Assembly: GCA_963556495.2 (NCBI GenBank)
Contig: OY747702.1
Span: 46,209,680-46,273,679 of the forward strand
From: Valencia hispanica
Taxonomy: Eukaryota; Chordata; Actinopteri; Cyprinodontiformes; Valenciidae
DNA: 64,000 bases
Direction of reading: 5' to 3'
Position 1 is the first letter of the stretch; each line of letters starts with the position of its first letter. Below the pieces are notes generated by a model. That model did not search any database and was not told the origin of the DNA. It saw only the letters and a program-made list of their open reading frames with translations. The position numbers and the translations under genes are program-made. Of this stretch, positions 33,297 to 62,580 are shown in pieces.

Positions 33297-33596
33297 CTAA
33301 TATTTCGTTGGACTGCCTTTAGCTTTGATTATGGCACGCATTCTCTGTGGCATTGTTTCAATAAGCTTCTTCGCAATATGTATTTTCATCCAGTGTTGCA
33401 TTAATTGTTCACCAATATCTTGAATTGATGATAGTAGAGTCTGGCTGCTGCACAAAGCCTTCTCCAGCACATCCCTAAGATTCTCAATGGGGTTAAGGTC
33501 TGGACTCCATGGTGGCCAATCCATGTTTGAAAATGATCTCTCATGCTCCCAGAACCGCTCTTTCACAGTTTCACATCTTAGAATATGCCTGTGCAA
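33297..33596 (-). pseudogene. Tc1 transposase C-terminal fragment (99 aa frame)
   Basis: The open frame retains the WPPWSPDLNPIEN motif and the C-terminal helix region (MPQRMRAIIKAKG) of a Tc1 transposase. The stop side is natural and the start is only the first Met after a break. The catalytic Asp residues lie upstream in broken sequence, so it cannot be active. Confidence 0.85.
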
Positions 33597-34090
33597 TCAG
33601 GGAAGAAAAAACCCATTGATGGAATGACCAGGTCATTCAGTACATTCAGGTAGTCAGCTGACCTCATTCTTGGAGCACGTATTGCTGAACCTAGACCTGA
33701 CCAACTGCAGCAACCCCAGGTCATGATACTGCCTCCACAGGCTTGTACAGTAGGCATGGGGGCATCACTTCATCTGCCTCTCTTCTTACTCTGATGCGCC
33801 CATCACTCTGAAACAGAGTAAATCTGGACTCATCAGACCACATGAATTTCTTCCATTTCTCCAGAGTTCAATCTTTGTTTTCCCTAGCAAATTGAAGCCT
33901 GTTTTACCGGTTTGCCTCACTGATTAGTGTTTTTTTTACAGCTACACAACTGTTCAGTCCCAATCCCTAGACTTCCCATCGCGCTGTGCATGTGGAAATG
34001 CTCTTACTTTCACTATTAAACACAGCCCTGAGTTCTACTGTTTATCTTCAATTTGATTTTACCAAACGTTTAAGTGATCGCCGATCACGA

Positions 34091-34288
34091 TCATTCAAGA
34101 CCCATCGTCAAAGACGATGGGTCCCAACTATCCTTCCACTTTTTAATAATGCGTTGGACAGTTCTTAATCCGATTTTAGTAGTTTCTCCAATCTCCTTAG
34201 ATGTTTTCTCTGCTTGATGCATGCCAATGATTTGATCCTTCTCAAACACACTGACATCTTTTCCACAAGCACGAGATGTGTCTTTCAA
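34091..34288 (-). pseudogene. Tc1 transposase N-terminal fragment (65 aa frame)
   Basis: Begins at a plausible natural Met and contains the paired-type helix-turn-helix DNA-binding segment (EKTSKEIGETTKIGLRTVQR). The frame ends soon after, where the coding text shifts. It pairs with the C-terminal fragment at 33297-33596. Confidence 0.85.
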
Positions 34289-34599
34289 GATGGTTGTTTA
34301 TGAAATGAGAAGCAACTCATTGCACCAGTTGGGGTTAAATAACTTGTTGCCAGCTGAAAGATAATCGCTCATGCAGTAATTATCCAATAGGAGGCTCGTA
34401 CCCATTTGCTTAGTTAAATCCAAGTGGATAAGTTTTTTTTGACCAGCCAGTGTATTTGTTGCTACATTCAGGGAGTAAAAAAAGCTTCCTCCCTTGTTGT
34501 CTGTTCATTTAATCCTGTTCAAAGAGGGAACAGGCAGGGTACTTCCTGGACCAGCTGCAGATTTAAAGGGACCAGTTACCCTAACCCTTGCATGTTTCA

Positions 34600-34700
34600 T
34601 GCAGAGGAAGCTGGAGTACCCCAAAAAATACCCACTGGTGCCCACAAAGAATATGCAAACCCTACACAGAAAGCATCCAGCAGAAAACCCTCCACCCCGC
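34600..34700 (+). repeat. Family A repeat fragment
   Basis: The text GAGGAAGCTGGAGTACCCCA and the following GAATATGCAAACCCTACACA match the mid-part of the dispersed repeat seen reversed at 5775-5965. Truncated at both sides. Confidence 0.5.
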
Positions 34701-34797
34701 GGGGTGCTAATGCAAACACATCTGCATACAAAACAACACTCAAACTGTGGAAGGAAAAGATTGTTTAAAAATTGCCCTCTATAGTAAGACAACATTG

Positions 34798-37700
34798 TTT
34801 ATTTAATGGACACACAGATCAAGTAAAAAGAAGTGAAGCAATTTGAATGAAATACATAGAATCACAGTGTTGATACCAAACAAAGAGAACACAAATAATA
34901 ATTCCATCAAAGTATCTGTATATATAATGCAGTGTAATTGACTGACCAGAGCATTCAGATCTGATCTTTGTTTAAACACAAGAATTATAAATACATTAGC
35001 TAAGACTGGTCTTCAAACCATCAGCAACCCCCCCCCCCCCCCCAAAAGTTCATCAGTCCCTTTAAAATGTGCTTTCAAAACACAAACATTCCTTTCTCAA
35101 ATATCAACTACGTACATTCTTGCTTTTCGATAACAACACCAAGTTGTCTTACAATACCTTCCACAAAGTAAGGGAGTTCAGCTTTTTGTTTAGCACTTTT
35201 TTTTACTGGCAATTTAACATATGTTGGAGTACAGAAAAACAGCTGTATGATGGCAACATTTAGGCTACACAAAATGTTCAAGTTGCTAGTTTTCAAGCTG
35301 CTTTAGAAATGTAAACTTTTGCAATTTTTTCTAGGTCAACAGAGTCTATTAGTGTTGCATTTATGAATATGTAGTGGCCAACTTTATTTTAAACCACTTT
35401 GTAACCAACAAAAATAAGGAAATTGGCTTACACTTCCCCCTGCTCTTTTATTAATAAGTGCCTTTTTTAAATTTATCTCAGGTTTCACAGAAAAGTTAAT
35501 TAAACATTTACCAAAATTTCAGCCTTAGGTTGCTAAAATTTGCTTTCTTCTCTTAAGTGTCGCCTTTAACATTTCCAGATTAGGAAAAAAAAACTAAACC
35601 CCTCTTGACTCTTAAATCATTTTGAGCAGATTTGTCTGATATAATACTTAATCTTTACACAAGTAAGATTCACAAACACAAACTCTGTCTTGCATACAAC
35701 ACAGTCACTATCACAGACTCTCGCTATCAGCTAACACCTTCTAAAAACTAATGTGTGAAAAGATGGAGCCCATCTTCCCGCTCTTTTCACCGTGAGAACA
35801 AGCCCGTCAAAGCTGTCGCCTGTGTCGGGTGCTTCAGCCGTAGGCATGCTGCGGGAGCAACCGTCACAGCAAAGATCAAGAGACGCGTGAAACAGAGTTG
35901 ACTTTAGAGGCTGTGAAGAGGAAGAGGGGAAAATGCCAAGGAAGGTCACCTCTGCTATAATTTGCAGAAGGTGCTGAACTATAAACCCCAGCTACGCTTC
36001 TTTATCCATTACTTCAAGATGTTTTACCACAGCTCTACCTGTTATAACAATATACAAATAATTTAACTTTGCATTTTGAATCACAAACTCCATTTTTAGT
36101 TCTTCATGACACGGGAACATCTGTTTATCAGATGTTTTTGTGACCACGTCAAAGATGGAATATTGGATCTCTAAAAAGAATCTTCAATTAACTTCAGGTG
36201 GATTTTTTTTTTAATATTAAGTAAAATATATTTTTGCATTTTACTTTTTATAAAGAAGAAAATGTAGATGTCACTATTTTTTTTAAATTTGAAGTATTTG
36301 GTCTGTAATATTAAACTTTTCCCTAGACTCAACAGATTCAATATTATCTGCTATTTTTCTTAGCAGAAAACACAGGAACTTGATTTATTCTGTTTGAAAA
36401 CTAAAAGTACACATCCCAACACCTGCAAATGTTAACAAAAACTTTTCTAATTTAGAGAAGAAAAAGATTAGGGTGGTATAAGCAGTTTTCTTAAGCAGAG
36501 GCTTATTGCCACACTAAGCTAAACAAAGCTGAGCTAGGTTAAACTTAAGTTAAAAAAAAACTAGTCTTTCCCAGGAAATTTTAATCGTACATATTTAGTT
36601 TTCTTCTACTGAAAAACCGGCAGCAATAAAATTGTCAATTCCCCCCATACCAGTTCCCTTTCTATTGCAGAGTGAATTATAGGTTTACTTTTTCTACTTT
36701 AATGTTGAGAGTTAGATTAAGGAATCAGTGCTGCTAAACTAAAAAGATCCAACCGTAGGAGCTTAGTTTTCTTTTAGAAAACAGAGAAGAGCTTGATTTA
36801 TTTTGAAAAATGTTAACAAAAATACACCTTCCAGCACCTACAAGCTTTGAACATTTTTAACTTACAGAAACTCAAATCAAATAATTTTTCATGGAGTTGT
36901 AAGCAGGTGTTTTTAAGTAGGAGCTTATTTTCACGTAAAGCTAAACTAAGCAAAACCGATCTAAGCTAAGCTCATTTAAGCTAAGACACTTGGCTGTCCA
37001 ATCAAGCTTTAATTAGATTCCAATTAGCTGTAAATGAACTGAAAAACTCCCAGCAAAATGTTTTCTTTTCCCCAAAAATGCAGTTATATTTAAATATCTA
37101 ATCATCAGTGAAATCTGCTTTATTTAAGCCAACATTTATGTCTGGAGGATATTTGACTGTTTTTTAAAGCATTATGAACCGGTATATATTTCTTCAGGTT
37201 TTTTTGTTGTTTTTTTTAAAACAGATTGAAGTTTTAATTGTATCTTTTTCCACTTTTTTGTTGTTCTCACAGTTAAATAAAGAATCTCATGCCCCTAGAC
37301 TGACCCAATCCCTGGATCAGTTGGAACTAGCTGCTGCTAGTTAGCTTAGCTTAAGCAGAAAACGGAAAAGCTTAACTTATTCTGTTTAAAATACACCTCC
37401 CAGTACCTTTTAAATAATAAACAAACATTTTAAAATGTACAGAAATACAAATTATTGTCATTGTTTTGAAGTAGTTTTCCTAACCAGGGACTTGTTTTCA
37501 CACAATGGTAAACTAGCCTGAGCTAACACAAGCTAAGCTAAGAAACTAGCATGGTGCATCAAGTTTTTTAGTGACTTCCAAAAAACCTGCAGCAAGATAA
37601 TTGCTATTTTTCTTCCAAAAAGTGGAATTACACTTTATGTATGATTTTTAACACTGTTAGAGGAGCTTCCCCATTGACTAACTTGATTTGCAGCTGCATC

Positions 37701-38544
37701 GATAAGGCACTGTTATTGCGAGTGTCAACGCTCATTCAGCCTTTTCCTTCTTTTCTCAGACTCAGGGACTCAATGCCACCTCGAGTTACCTCCTTTTAGT
37801 AGCCTTAACATCCCACTACATCCTTAGCTATATGGAAAAAAAAAGGCAATACAGCAGTTGAGATCGATTTTAAAAAAAGATGCACGAATGCACATACATG
37901 AGAACAGTACTGAATGCAGCAATATCAGAAGACAAGGTAGACTTGGCCTGGAAGGAGTCTGATCAATTAAGGATTTGCGCATCCTTCTCCTATATGGACA
38001 TCACATGTACTCACAGAGGTTAAAACCCCGTAAACCCATTTTCTCACAAAGTTGCTTATCCAGCCTAATAATGGTTTGCATAGGGTATGTAATTTATGTA
38101 CAGCAAAGATGACTATTGATTTAACAGACGTTCATAAATCAGACCCTATGTCTCTGATGCTTGCAAAGAGTATATTTGAACTGGCCTCTGACGATAAAAT
38201 TCATTTTACAATTTCAAATGATGAACAAATAAGACTAACAATCAGCGCAATATCTCCAACCAACGTCTCTCCTTTGTGTCAGTTCCATGCAGTGTTCGGG
38301 AGACTGAAAGCTGCAGGTTTTCCATCTAATCAGTCCTCTTCAAAATTCTCTGCAGCGACTGACAGGAAGAGTTGGAGCTGCAGCCAGAGCTCCAATCCTT
38401 TGGGGAAAGTTGTGGGTGAGAGTCAAAGATTAACTGAGTCACCCTCACATTATCAGATGTTGATCATTAGTGTTTTTCAGTTCATGAGTCAACAGAATGC
38501 TGGTGGAGCGAGCGGCTCTGACCGGGGCCGCCCACTTCATCCAG
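34798..38544 (-). other. zdhhc9: zdhhc9 3' UTR and downstream region
   Basis: It follows the zdhhc9 stop codon on the - strand and contains no conserved coding exon. Candidate - strand AATAAA signals are at 37119-37124 and 34798-34803, among others, so the 3' UTR could be ~1.4 kb or ~3.7 kb. It contains a run of C at 35029-35043 and three degenerate repeat units at 36300-37650. The 193-residue + strand frame 38052-38633 runs antisense across the end of zdhhc9 and has no recognised domain. Confidence 0.5.
36300..37650. repeat. Degenerate tandem array, three ~0.4-0.6 kb units
   Basis: Three times in order: an AGAAAACA/AGAAAACGG-type start (36363, 36776, 37356), then a GCTTGATTTATT-like segment, then ACACCT(T)CCAG(C/T)ACCT-like text, then GCTAAACTAAGC/AGCTAAGCTAAG-rich text (36516, 36943, 37527). 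Unit spacing is about 413 and 580 bases. It lies in the inferred zdhhc9 3' UTR or flank. Confidence 0.6.
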
Positions 38545-57432
<18,888 letters not shown>

Positions 57433-57635
57433 CTGCACAGAACAGCAGTAACAACAAAAAGTAAGAATTTGTTGGAATATTGCCTCAGTCTGAATCGGTA
57501 CACAATGGGTATTTCTGAACTCTGAGTTTGAGGACTTTGAACTTTTAGCTTAAAAAGATTATCTGATAAAGAGAAAAACTGAAACTTTGGGAGATTCTTT
57601 CATAATACAAAATAAAATCACAGTGAATATTTACA

Positions 57636-58925
57636 CAGTGCCTCACAAGATTCATGACTTAACTTGTTCACAATTATATATGTGTTACAACCACAAACTA
57701 CAATGTATTTTTATGTGAATTTTATGTGACAGATTAACACTGATCAGCTTCTCTGTCCCCACTGAATTCAAAAGCATGATGCTGCCATCACCAAGGTTCA
57801 CCATAGGGATGGTGTATGGGTGATGTACAGTGTTGCTTTTCCAACACACATAGCTTCCATCTAGGCTAAAAAAGGTCATTTTTCAGAATATCTACTTCAA
57901 AATGTTCCCTACATGGTTTGTAGCAAACCGAATACAGTAGAAAACTAAAAACATCCTATCCCTTCCTTGAAAAAAAGACTTTCTGTGTACCACTCCTCCA
58001 TAAAGGTCCAGATTTGTAAATTCTCCCCAACGATCTCTGTAGCTCCTCCAGAATAACCAGGTGCCTCTTAACTGCTTCTCTGATTAAAGCTCTCTCTTTG
58101 CCCAGCCTGTCAGCTTAGGTAGATGCCGATATCTTGGTAGGTTTGCAGTTGTGGCGTACGCTTTCCTTTTTTAAATAATGGATCGACCAGTGTTCTGTGA
58201 GATGTTCAAAGCTTGGGACACCGTTTTATAACCTTACTAGGGGTGTAGCGGTACACATATGTGTACCAAAAATATCCGGTATGACCCTGTCGGTTGGGTG
58301 CGCACATGTACCAAACAAATATGCTGCTGTTTTAAACCTGAACACACGCAGAATGTTCGGAAGAAAGACCGCAATGCAACGTTCTGTAGTGCAACTTTAA
58401 AAAGAGACACCTAAACAAAAGAGAGAAAACTCCCAGCCATCACTAAGGTCTGCTGTATGGGAACATTAAGGTTTTTTTAGGCAGCTACAGTGGAGAAAAG
58501 GTGAACCAAACCAGAACTTTTTGTCAGTCTATGGACTTTTCAACAGCAGTCAGTCCCATTGAAAAAAAAACCTAAATAACCACATTAACCATTTTCAGGT
58601 GGTTTCGATCCATCGCCGTATTCATACTGAGATTAAATTACACACAGGTGGATTTACCCTTTCCTCAAGTTGTCTTCTGAAGTCCGTTTAGAAGTTACTT
58701 TTTTAGGGGTACCATAGAAATGGCACAAATACAAATGCATGGTATGCATCTCAAAATTTCTTTTCGCAGAATCCATGCATCCTTTTTCTTTTACTACGTA
58801 AATATGTACGACTCTGTGCTGGTCTATTACAAAGAATCCCAATAAAACATGTTGAAGCTCATGGCTGTAATGTACCAAAATGTGAAAAAGTTTAAGAGGT
58901 ACATGAATACTTTGGGAAAGCACTG
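57636..58925 (-). mobile_element. Tc1-like transposon, both ends present, with nested hAT fragment
   Basis: The left end starts CAGTGCCTCACAAGATTCAT, and the right end finishes ACTTTGGGAAAGCACTG followed by TA. Reversed transposase text runs from 57770 to 58240. At 58241 it is broken by TAGGGGTGTAGCGGTACACA, the end of a hAT-like fish element that continues to about 58500. The Tc1 terminal region resumes near 58620 (ATACTGAGATTAAATTACAC). It is non-coding through decay. Confidence 0.75.
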
Positions 58926-59515
58926 TATGCCCGTATTGAACCACAAAAAACCGTGGGAGACCTCTCAGTGAGGTCATTCCATGACAGAAACATACATATT
59001 CTGAGCTGCTGCTTCAAGCATGAGGTCATGAACCTTTAACCGGACCTCAAAGCTGTGCATAAACAGCCCACAGTCAATGGGAAGTATTAGCATAGCTCCG
59101 TCAGTCAGTCCTAGCAGGCTTAGAGCCAGCAGTACTCCTCTGAACCCGCCTGCTGCTCAGTAACAGATGGGAGCTGCAGAGCAGTGCTGCAACAGAGCAG
59201 CAACACAAAGCCTTCAGCAAGCAGCTATTCATAGTTATGCTAGGCATAATTTCTGTTCAATGAAGAGGATGATCATATATTCATAATGAAACACTTAATG
59301 ATGCGCCAAAGGATGGAGATACATCCTGAACAAGAAAAACCCTTGTACAGCTTATCATGCATCTACACACCAAATCAACAGCTTAATAAATAGCACACTT
59401 TTTTTAGATAAATATATTAAACTATTTGCCCATTTACTGTTAAGGTCAAAAAAATGCAACATTAAGAATGTATACTGTGTCCTAAAGGATACATTTAATA
59501 GTAAATGACCTGTAC
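58926..59515. other. zdhhc9 upstream intron, no gene seen
   Basis: No recognised element. The sequence lies upstream of the first zdhhc9 exon in the window and is presumably intronic, because the missing 5' coding exon was not found before 64000. Confidence 0.4.
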
Positions 59516-59815
59516 TTGTATCTCACTTTATCTAGTCCAGAGAACTCCAAAGAGCTACACACTACATTCAGTCATTCACAACAAGCACATTCACATACTG
59601 ATGGCGGTAAGCAGTGTAGCCACAGCTGCAGACTGACAGAAGCAAGGCTGCCATACAATCGGCGCCACAGGCCCCTCTGGTCACCAGCAGGCAAGGCGGG
59701 TGAAGTTTGTTGCCCAAGGACACAACAACTTGGACTGACGGAACGGGGGTTTGAACCAGAAACTCAACGGTCAAAGGGTGAACTCCTACCTCCTGAGCCA
59801 ACGTCGCCTTAACTT
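59516..59815 (+). repeat. Dispersed teleost repeat (family B)
   Basis: The text CTACACACTACATTCAGTCA (59556), ACTGATGGCGGTAAGCAGTG (59598), CAATCGGCGCCACAGGCCCC (59657) and TGCCCAAGGACACAACAACT (59711), in this order, matches a common fish interspersed repeat as I remember it. Class unknown. Confidence 0.65.
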
Positions 59816-60034
59816 TGTGCTTTGGGTTACCTCTTTCATGACTTTCCAGTGGACCAGTTATAGTAAGTGATCCAATCGTAGCACTAAACAGCACACACAC
59901 TATTGCCTGCAGCCAATCCGAGAGCGCCAATCATGTTCCCTGATGCTGATTGGCTGTACCTCCAGCGGAGATATGGAAAACCGTAGATGTTAGCTTCTGC
60001 AGTAGTGCCAAGATGGTTTCCATTTTGCGTATTA

Positions 60035-60420
60035 GGGTAGGCAATTTTATTTGTATAGCACACTTTCAACAACAAAGTAATTCAAAGTGCTTTACAATAA
60101 AGCATAAAACGCATACAGAGCATATGACACAAAAACATTTCTCAAAAGCAGGCGTGAATTTAGGATAAAGTAAAAACAGCAATAAACCATTAAGCACACA
60201 CAAAACATATGATACATGAAAACATTACTCAAAGGCAGCTCTAAACAGATGGGTTTTTAGCCGTGATTTAAAACAGCTGAGTATTTCAGCAGCTTTGCAG
60301 TTGTCTGGAAGTTTGTTCCAGGTTAGAGGACCATAGAAACTGAAAGCTGCTTCTCCATGTTTGGTTCTAATTCTAGGGATGTTGAGTAGACTGGAATTAG
60401 AGGACCAGAGTGGTATTAAT
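60035..60420 (-). repeat. LINE/SINE-type 3' region, reverse orientation
   Basis: Starts GGCAATTTTATTTGTATAGC, includes TTCAAAGTGCTTTACAATAA and AGATGGGTTTTTAGCCGTGA, and ends with TTTGTTCCAGG and TGCTTCTCCATGTTTGG segments. This is the known order in a common fish repeat. A short copy is at 13805-13862. Confidence 0.65.
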
Positions 60421-61370
60421 GCATTTTAAAAAATATTTGGTGCTTGAACTATTAAAAGTAGGTTATTGGTGTTTTTAGAGGAGGAATCAAGTATGTGGGA
60501 ACTTTAGCTATTTACGAGTGGCTGTGAACGCTAAACTCCATGAATATGGAAATGTACACCGACACGCAGATCATATTAGGTGCCTTGCCCAGCAGCAGAT
60601 AGACATGTGACAGAAGGAAGCTGGATATAAACCCACAACCTTTGGATTGCAAGGTGACTACTGTATCCACTGAGCCACAGTTGCCCCAGAGTCAATGAAT
60701 TTAGTCATCTAGATGTGGTAAAACTAAGCATCAGAAGGTAGAAGAAACTGGAATCAAATTATTTAGAACTTGGCCTAGTGGTTGGTATCAGACAAACTGT
60801 CCACTGGGATTTTCACACACAACCATCTCCTGGGTTTATAGAGAATGGTTAGAACAGAGAAAATATCTAGCTGTGTGGAGAAAGAGGACTTATTAATATC
60901 AGAGGTCAGAAGACAATGGGCAGACTGCTCAGAGATTATAGGAAAAAAAACAGTACCTCGCATAACTACTCAATACAACTAAGGTCTGTGGAATAGCATC
61001 TCTGAACACAAAGTGTGTCGATTCTTCATGCAGTTGGGCGAAAGCAGTAGAAGACCACACTAGGTGCCACATCTGTCAACTAAGCGCAGGAAACTGAGGC
61101 TACAATTCACACAGACACACCAAATTTTGACATTGGCAGATTAGAAAAACATTTCTTGGTATGATGACTGATGAGTCTAAATTTTCAGAAGAGTCAACCT
61201 TGGGTCAAGCAAACAACACAAAATCATGGCTCCCTCCTGCCTTTTATCAAGAGTTTAGGCTGGCGCTGGGAGTATAATAGTATGGGGGGATATTTTCTTA
61301 CTCCCTTTAGTATCGACTTATCATTTAGAGACCAAAGCCCAATAATACTCAGTTTCTTGAATATGATAAT

Positions 61371-61907
61371 AGGTGCGTTTTCACTATCGGGACTTCGGGG
61401 TAATTTAACCAGATCTTTTTCTGAAGGGGTAATCTGATGGCCCGCTCCTCTCAGCCGTCGTGTTTCCATACACAATCGGCCGCTTAAGGACTTACCTAAA
61501 GACTTCTGCATATCACGACTCTCTCTGCAGCGAGTAGTCACTCATCAGAGCAAAAATGCGCCCACAACAGCAGAAATATCAAGAGATCGACATGAAAGAA
61601 GTAGGGCTTGTTGCTGCGTTTCCGTTTGCTGTTATAAGCTGCTTTGCCAGCAACTCTCCTTACTTTTACAAAGCCGGTTGTTCGGCGATGTCTGCTCATT
61701 TGCCTCTGAATTACAACCAATCAGCAAGACTTCACTACAGCTCCCGCTGAGCCACTCCATCAGGCCATTCCGAGTACATCCCACCATTCAGGTACTCCGT
61801 TGGTTCCTGAAATGGCCCTGTTGGCCTGGCCCGATGCAGAGCAGACAAGCGTATATCGGGAAGGTCCGGTCAAATTACCCTGAAGTTCCGATAGTGGAAA
61901 CGCACCT
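61371..61907. mobile_element. MITE with 40-nt terminal inverted repeats
   Basis: Arms 61371-61410 (AGGTGCGTTTTCACTATCGG...) and 61868-61907 are reverse complements at 36 of 40 positions. It is inserted in the Tc1 copy. Flanks ATGATAAT and TTGACTAT could be a worn 8-bp duplication (hAT-like), but agreement is only 5 of 8. The frame 61556-61750 inside it has no recognised domain. Confidence 0.8.
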
Positions 61908-62037
61908 ATTGACTATAAGTTCACTCTACCCCAATGGTCTCCATAGGCACCAGATCTAAATCTAACAGAGCACCTTTGGGATGCGGTGAAAAAAGGAGAT
62001 TCTCCTCATCTTCTGCAGTAACTGCTTAAAGCAATCA

Positions 62038-62459
62038 GCTGACATTAGAGAAATGTATTGGTAAAAATCTGGTGATACGATATGTATCACAATACAGGGG
62101 TATATTGCGATACTATGAGTAAGACTATATATTGTGATTTTTTAAACTGAATTTAATAGTACAAAAACTTTCTTGGCATTGTAAACACTTCAACCTGTTT
62201 TATACTTTAACACATCCAGTTTTATTACTAGATCTAGTTGATCCACAGGAACAAAGAAGAAGGTGAAAAAAGGCCACAAATTATCAGTCATACTTTTAAT
62301 TTTACTACAAAAATTACCGTCTTCATTAATGGTTCCATTCAAATTCTTAAAAAAATTATAATAATCATTACATTGCTTCTGAATATCAATACAATAACGT
62401 GACGTAGAATATCGTGACATATTGACGTATCAATATTTTCTTACATCCCTAGTTGATAT
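62038..62459 (-). mobile_element. hAT-like non-autonomous element, second copy (inverted)
   Basis: The element 62046-62451 is the reverse-complement relative of 43342-43755, sharing for example TCTTACTCATAGTATCGCAA on the - strand. Its flanks GCTGACAT (62038-62045) and GTTGATAT (62452-62459) match at 6 of 8, both differences being C/T, as expected of an older target duplication. It sits inside the Tc1 copy 60715-62580. Confidence 0.85.
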
Positions 62460-62580
62460 GGACCAACAAAAATCTGAGTAATGTTTCCAACACTGTCGAA
62501 TCCTTGCCACAAAGAATTAAGGCAGTACCAAACCCGTTCTAGCAGGGTGTACCTAATAAAGTGGCCATAATTCTGTCTCA

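Larger units (their letters stand above)
33264..34452 (-). mobile_element. Tc1/mariner-type transposon, near full length
   Basis: The ends are inverted repeats: CACTGCCTGGCC at 33264, and CAGCCAGTG ending at 34452 with TA following. The length of ~1.19 kb is usual for Tc1. On the - strand, frame 34091-34288 is the N-terminal helix-turn-helix region (KTSKEIGETTKIGLRTVQRI). Frame 33297-33596 is the C-terminal catalytic region with WPPWSPDLNPIEN, including the last catalytic Glu. The middle is frame-broken and partly deleted, so no functional transposase is encoded. It sits between the converging sash3 and zdhhc9 genes. Confidence 0.9.
60715..62580 (+). mobile_element. Tc1-like transposon with two later insertions
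   Basis: Transposase-family text on the + strand is found in three pieces: 60725-61370 (CTGGGATTTTCACACACAAC; TCTGTCAACTAAGCGCAGGA), 61911-62045 (CTAACAGAGCACCTTTGGGA) and 62452-62580 (GAATTAAGGCAGTACCAAAC), ending in the terminal repeat GGTGTACCTAATAAAGTGGC. The pieces join in order once the inserts 61371-61907 and 62046-62451 are removed. The left terminal repeat is missing. Frames are broken. Confidence 0.8.

Noticed and set aside
59568..59930. - strand frame as the missing zdhhc9 first exon
   Set aside because: It overlaps the family B repeat and lacks the expected N-terminal membrane segment ending before CPYLAV.
61556..61750. Small + strand frame in a GC-richer stretch
   Set aside because: It lies wholly within the MITE 61371-61907 and shows no domain.
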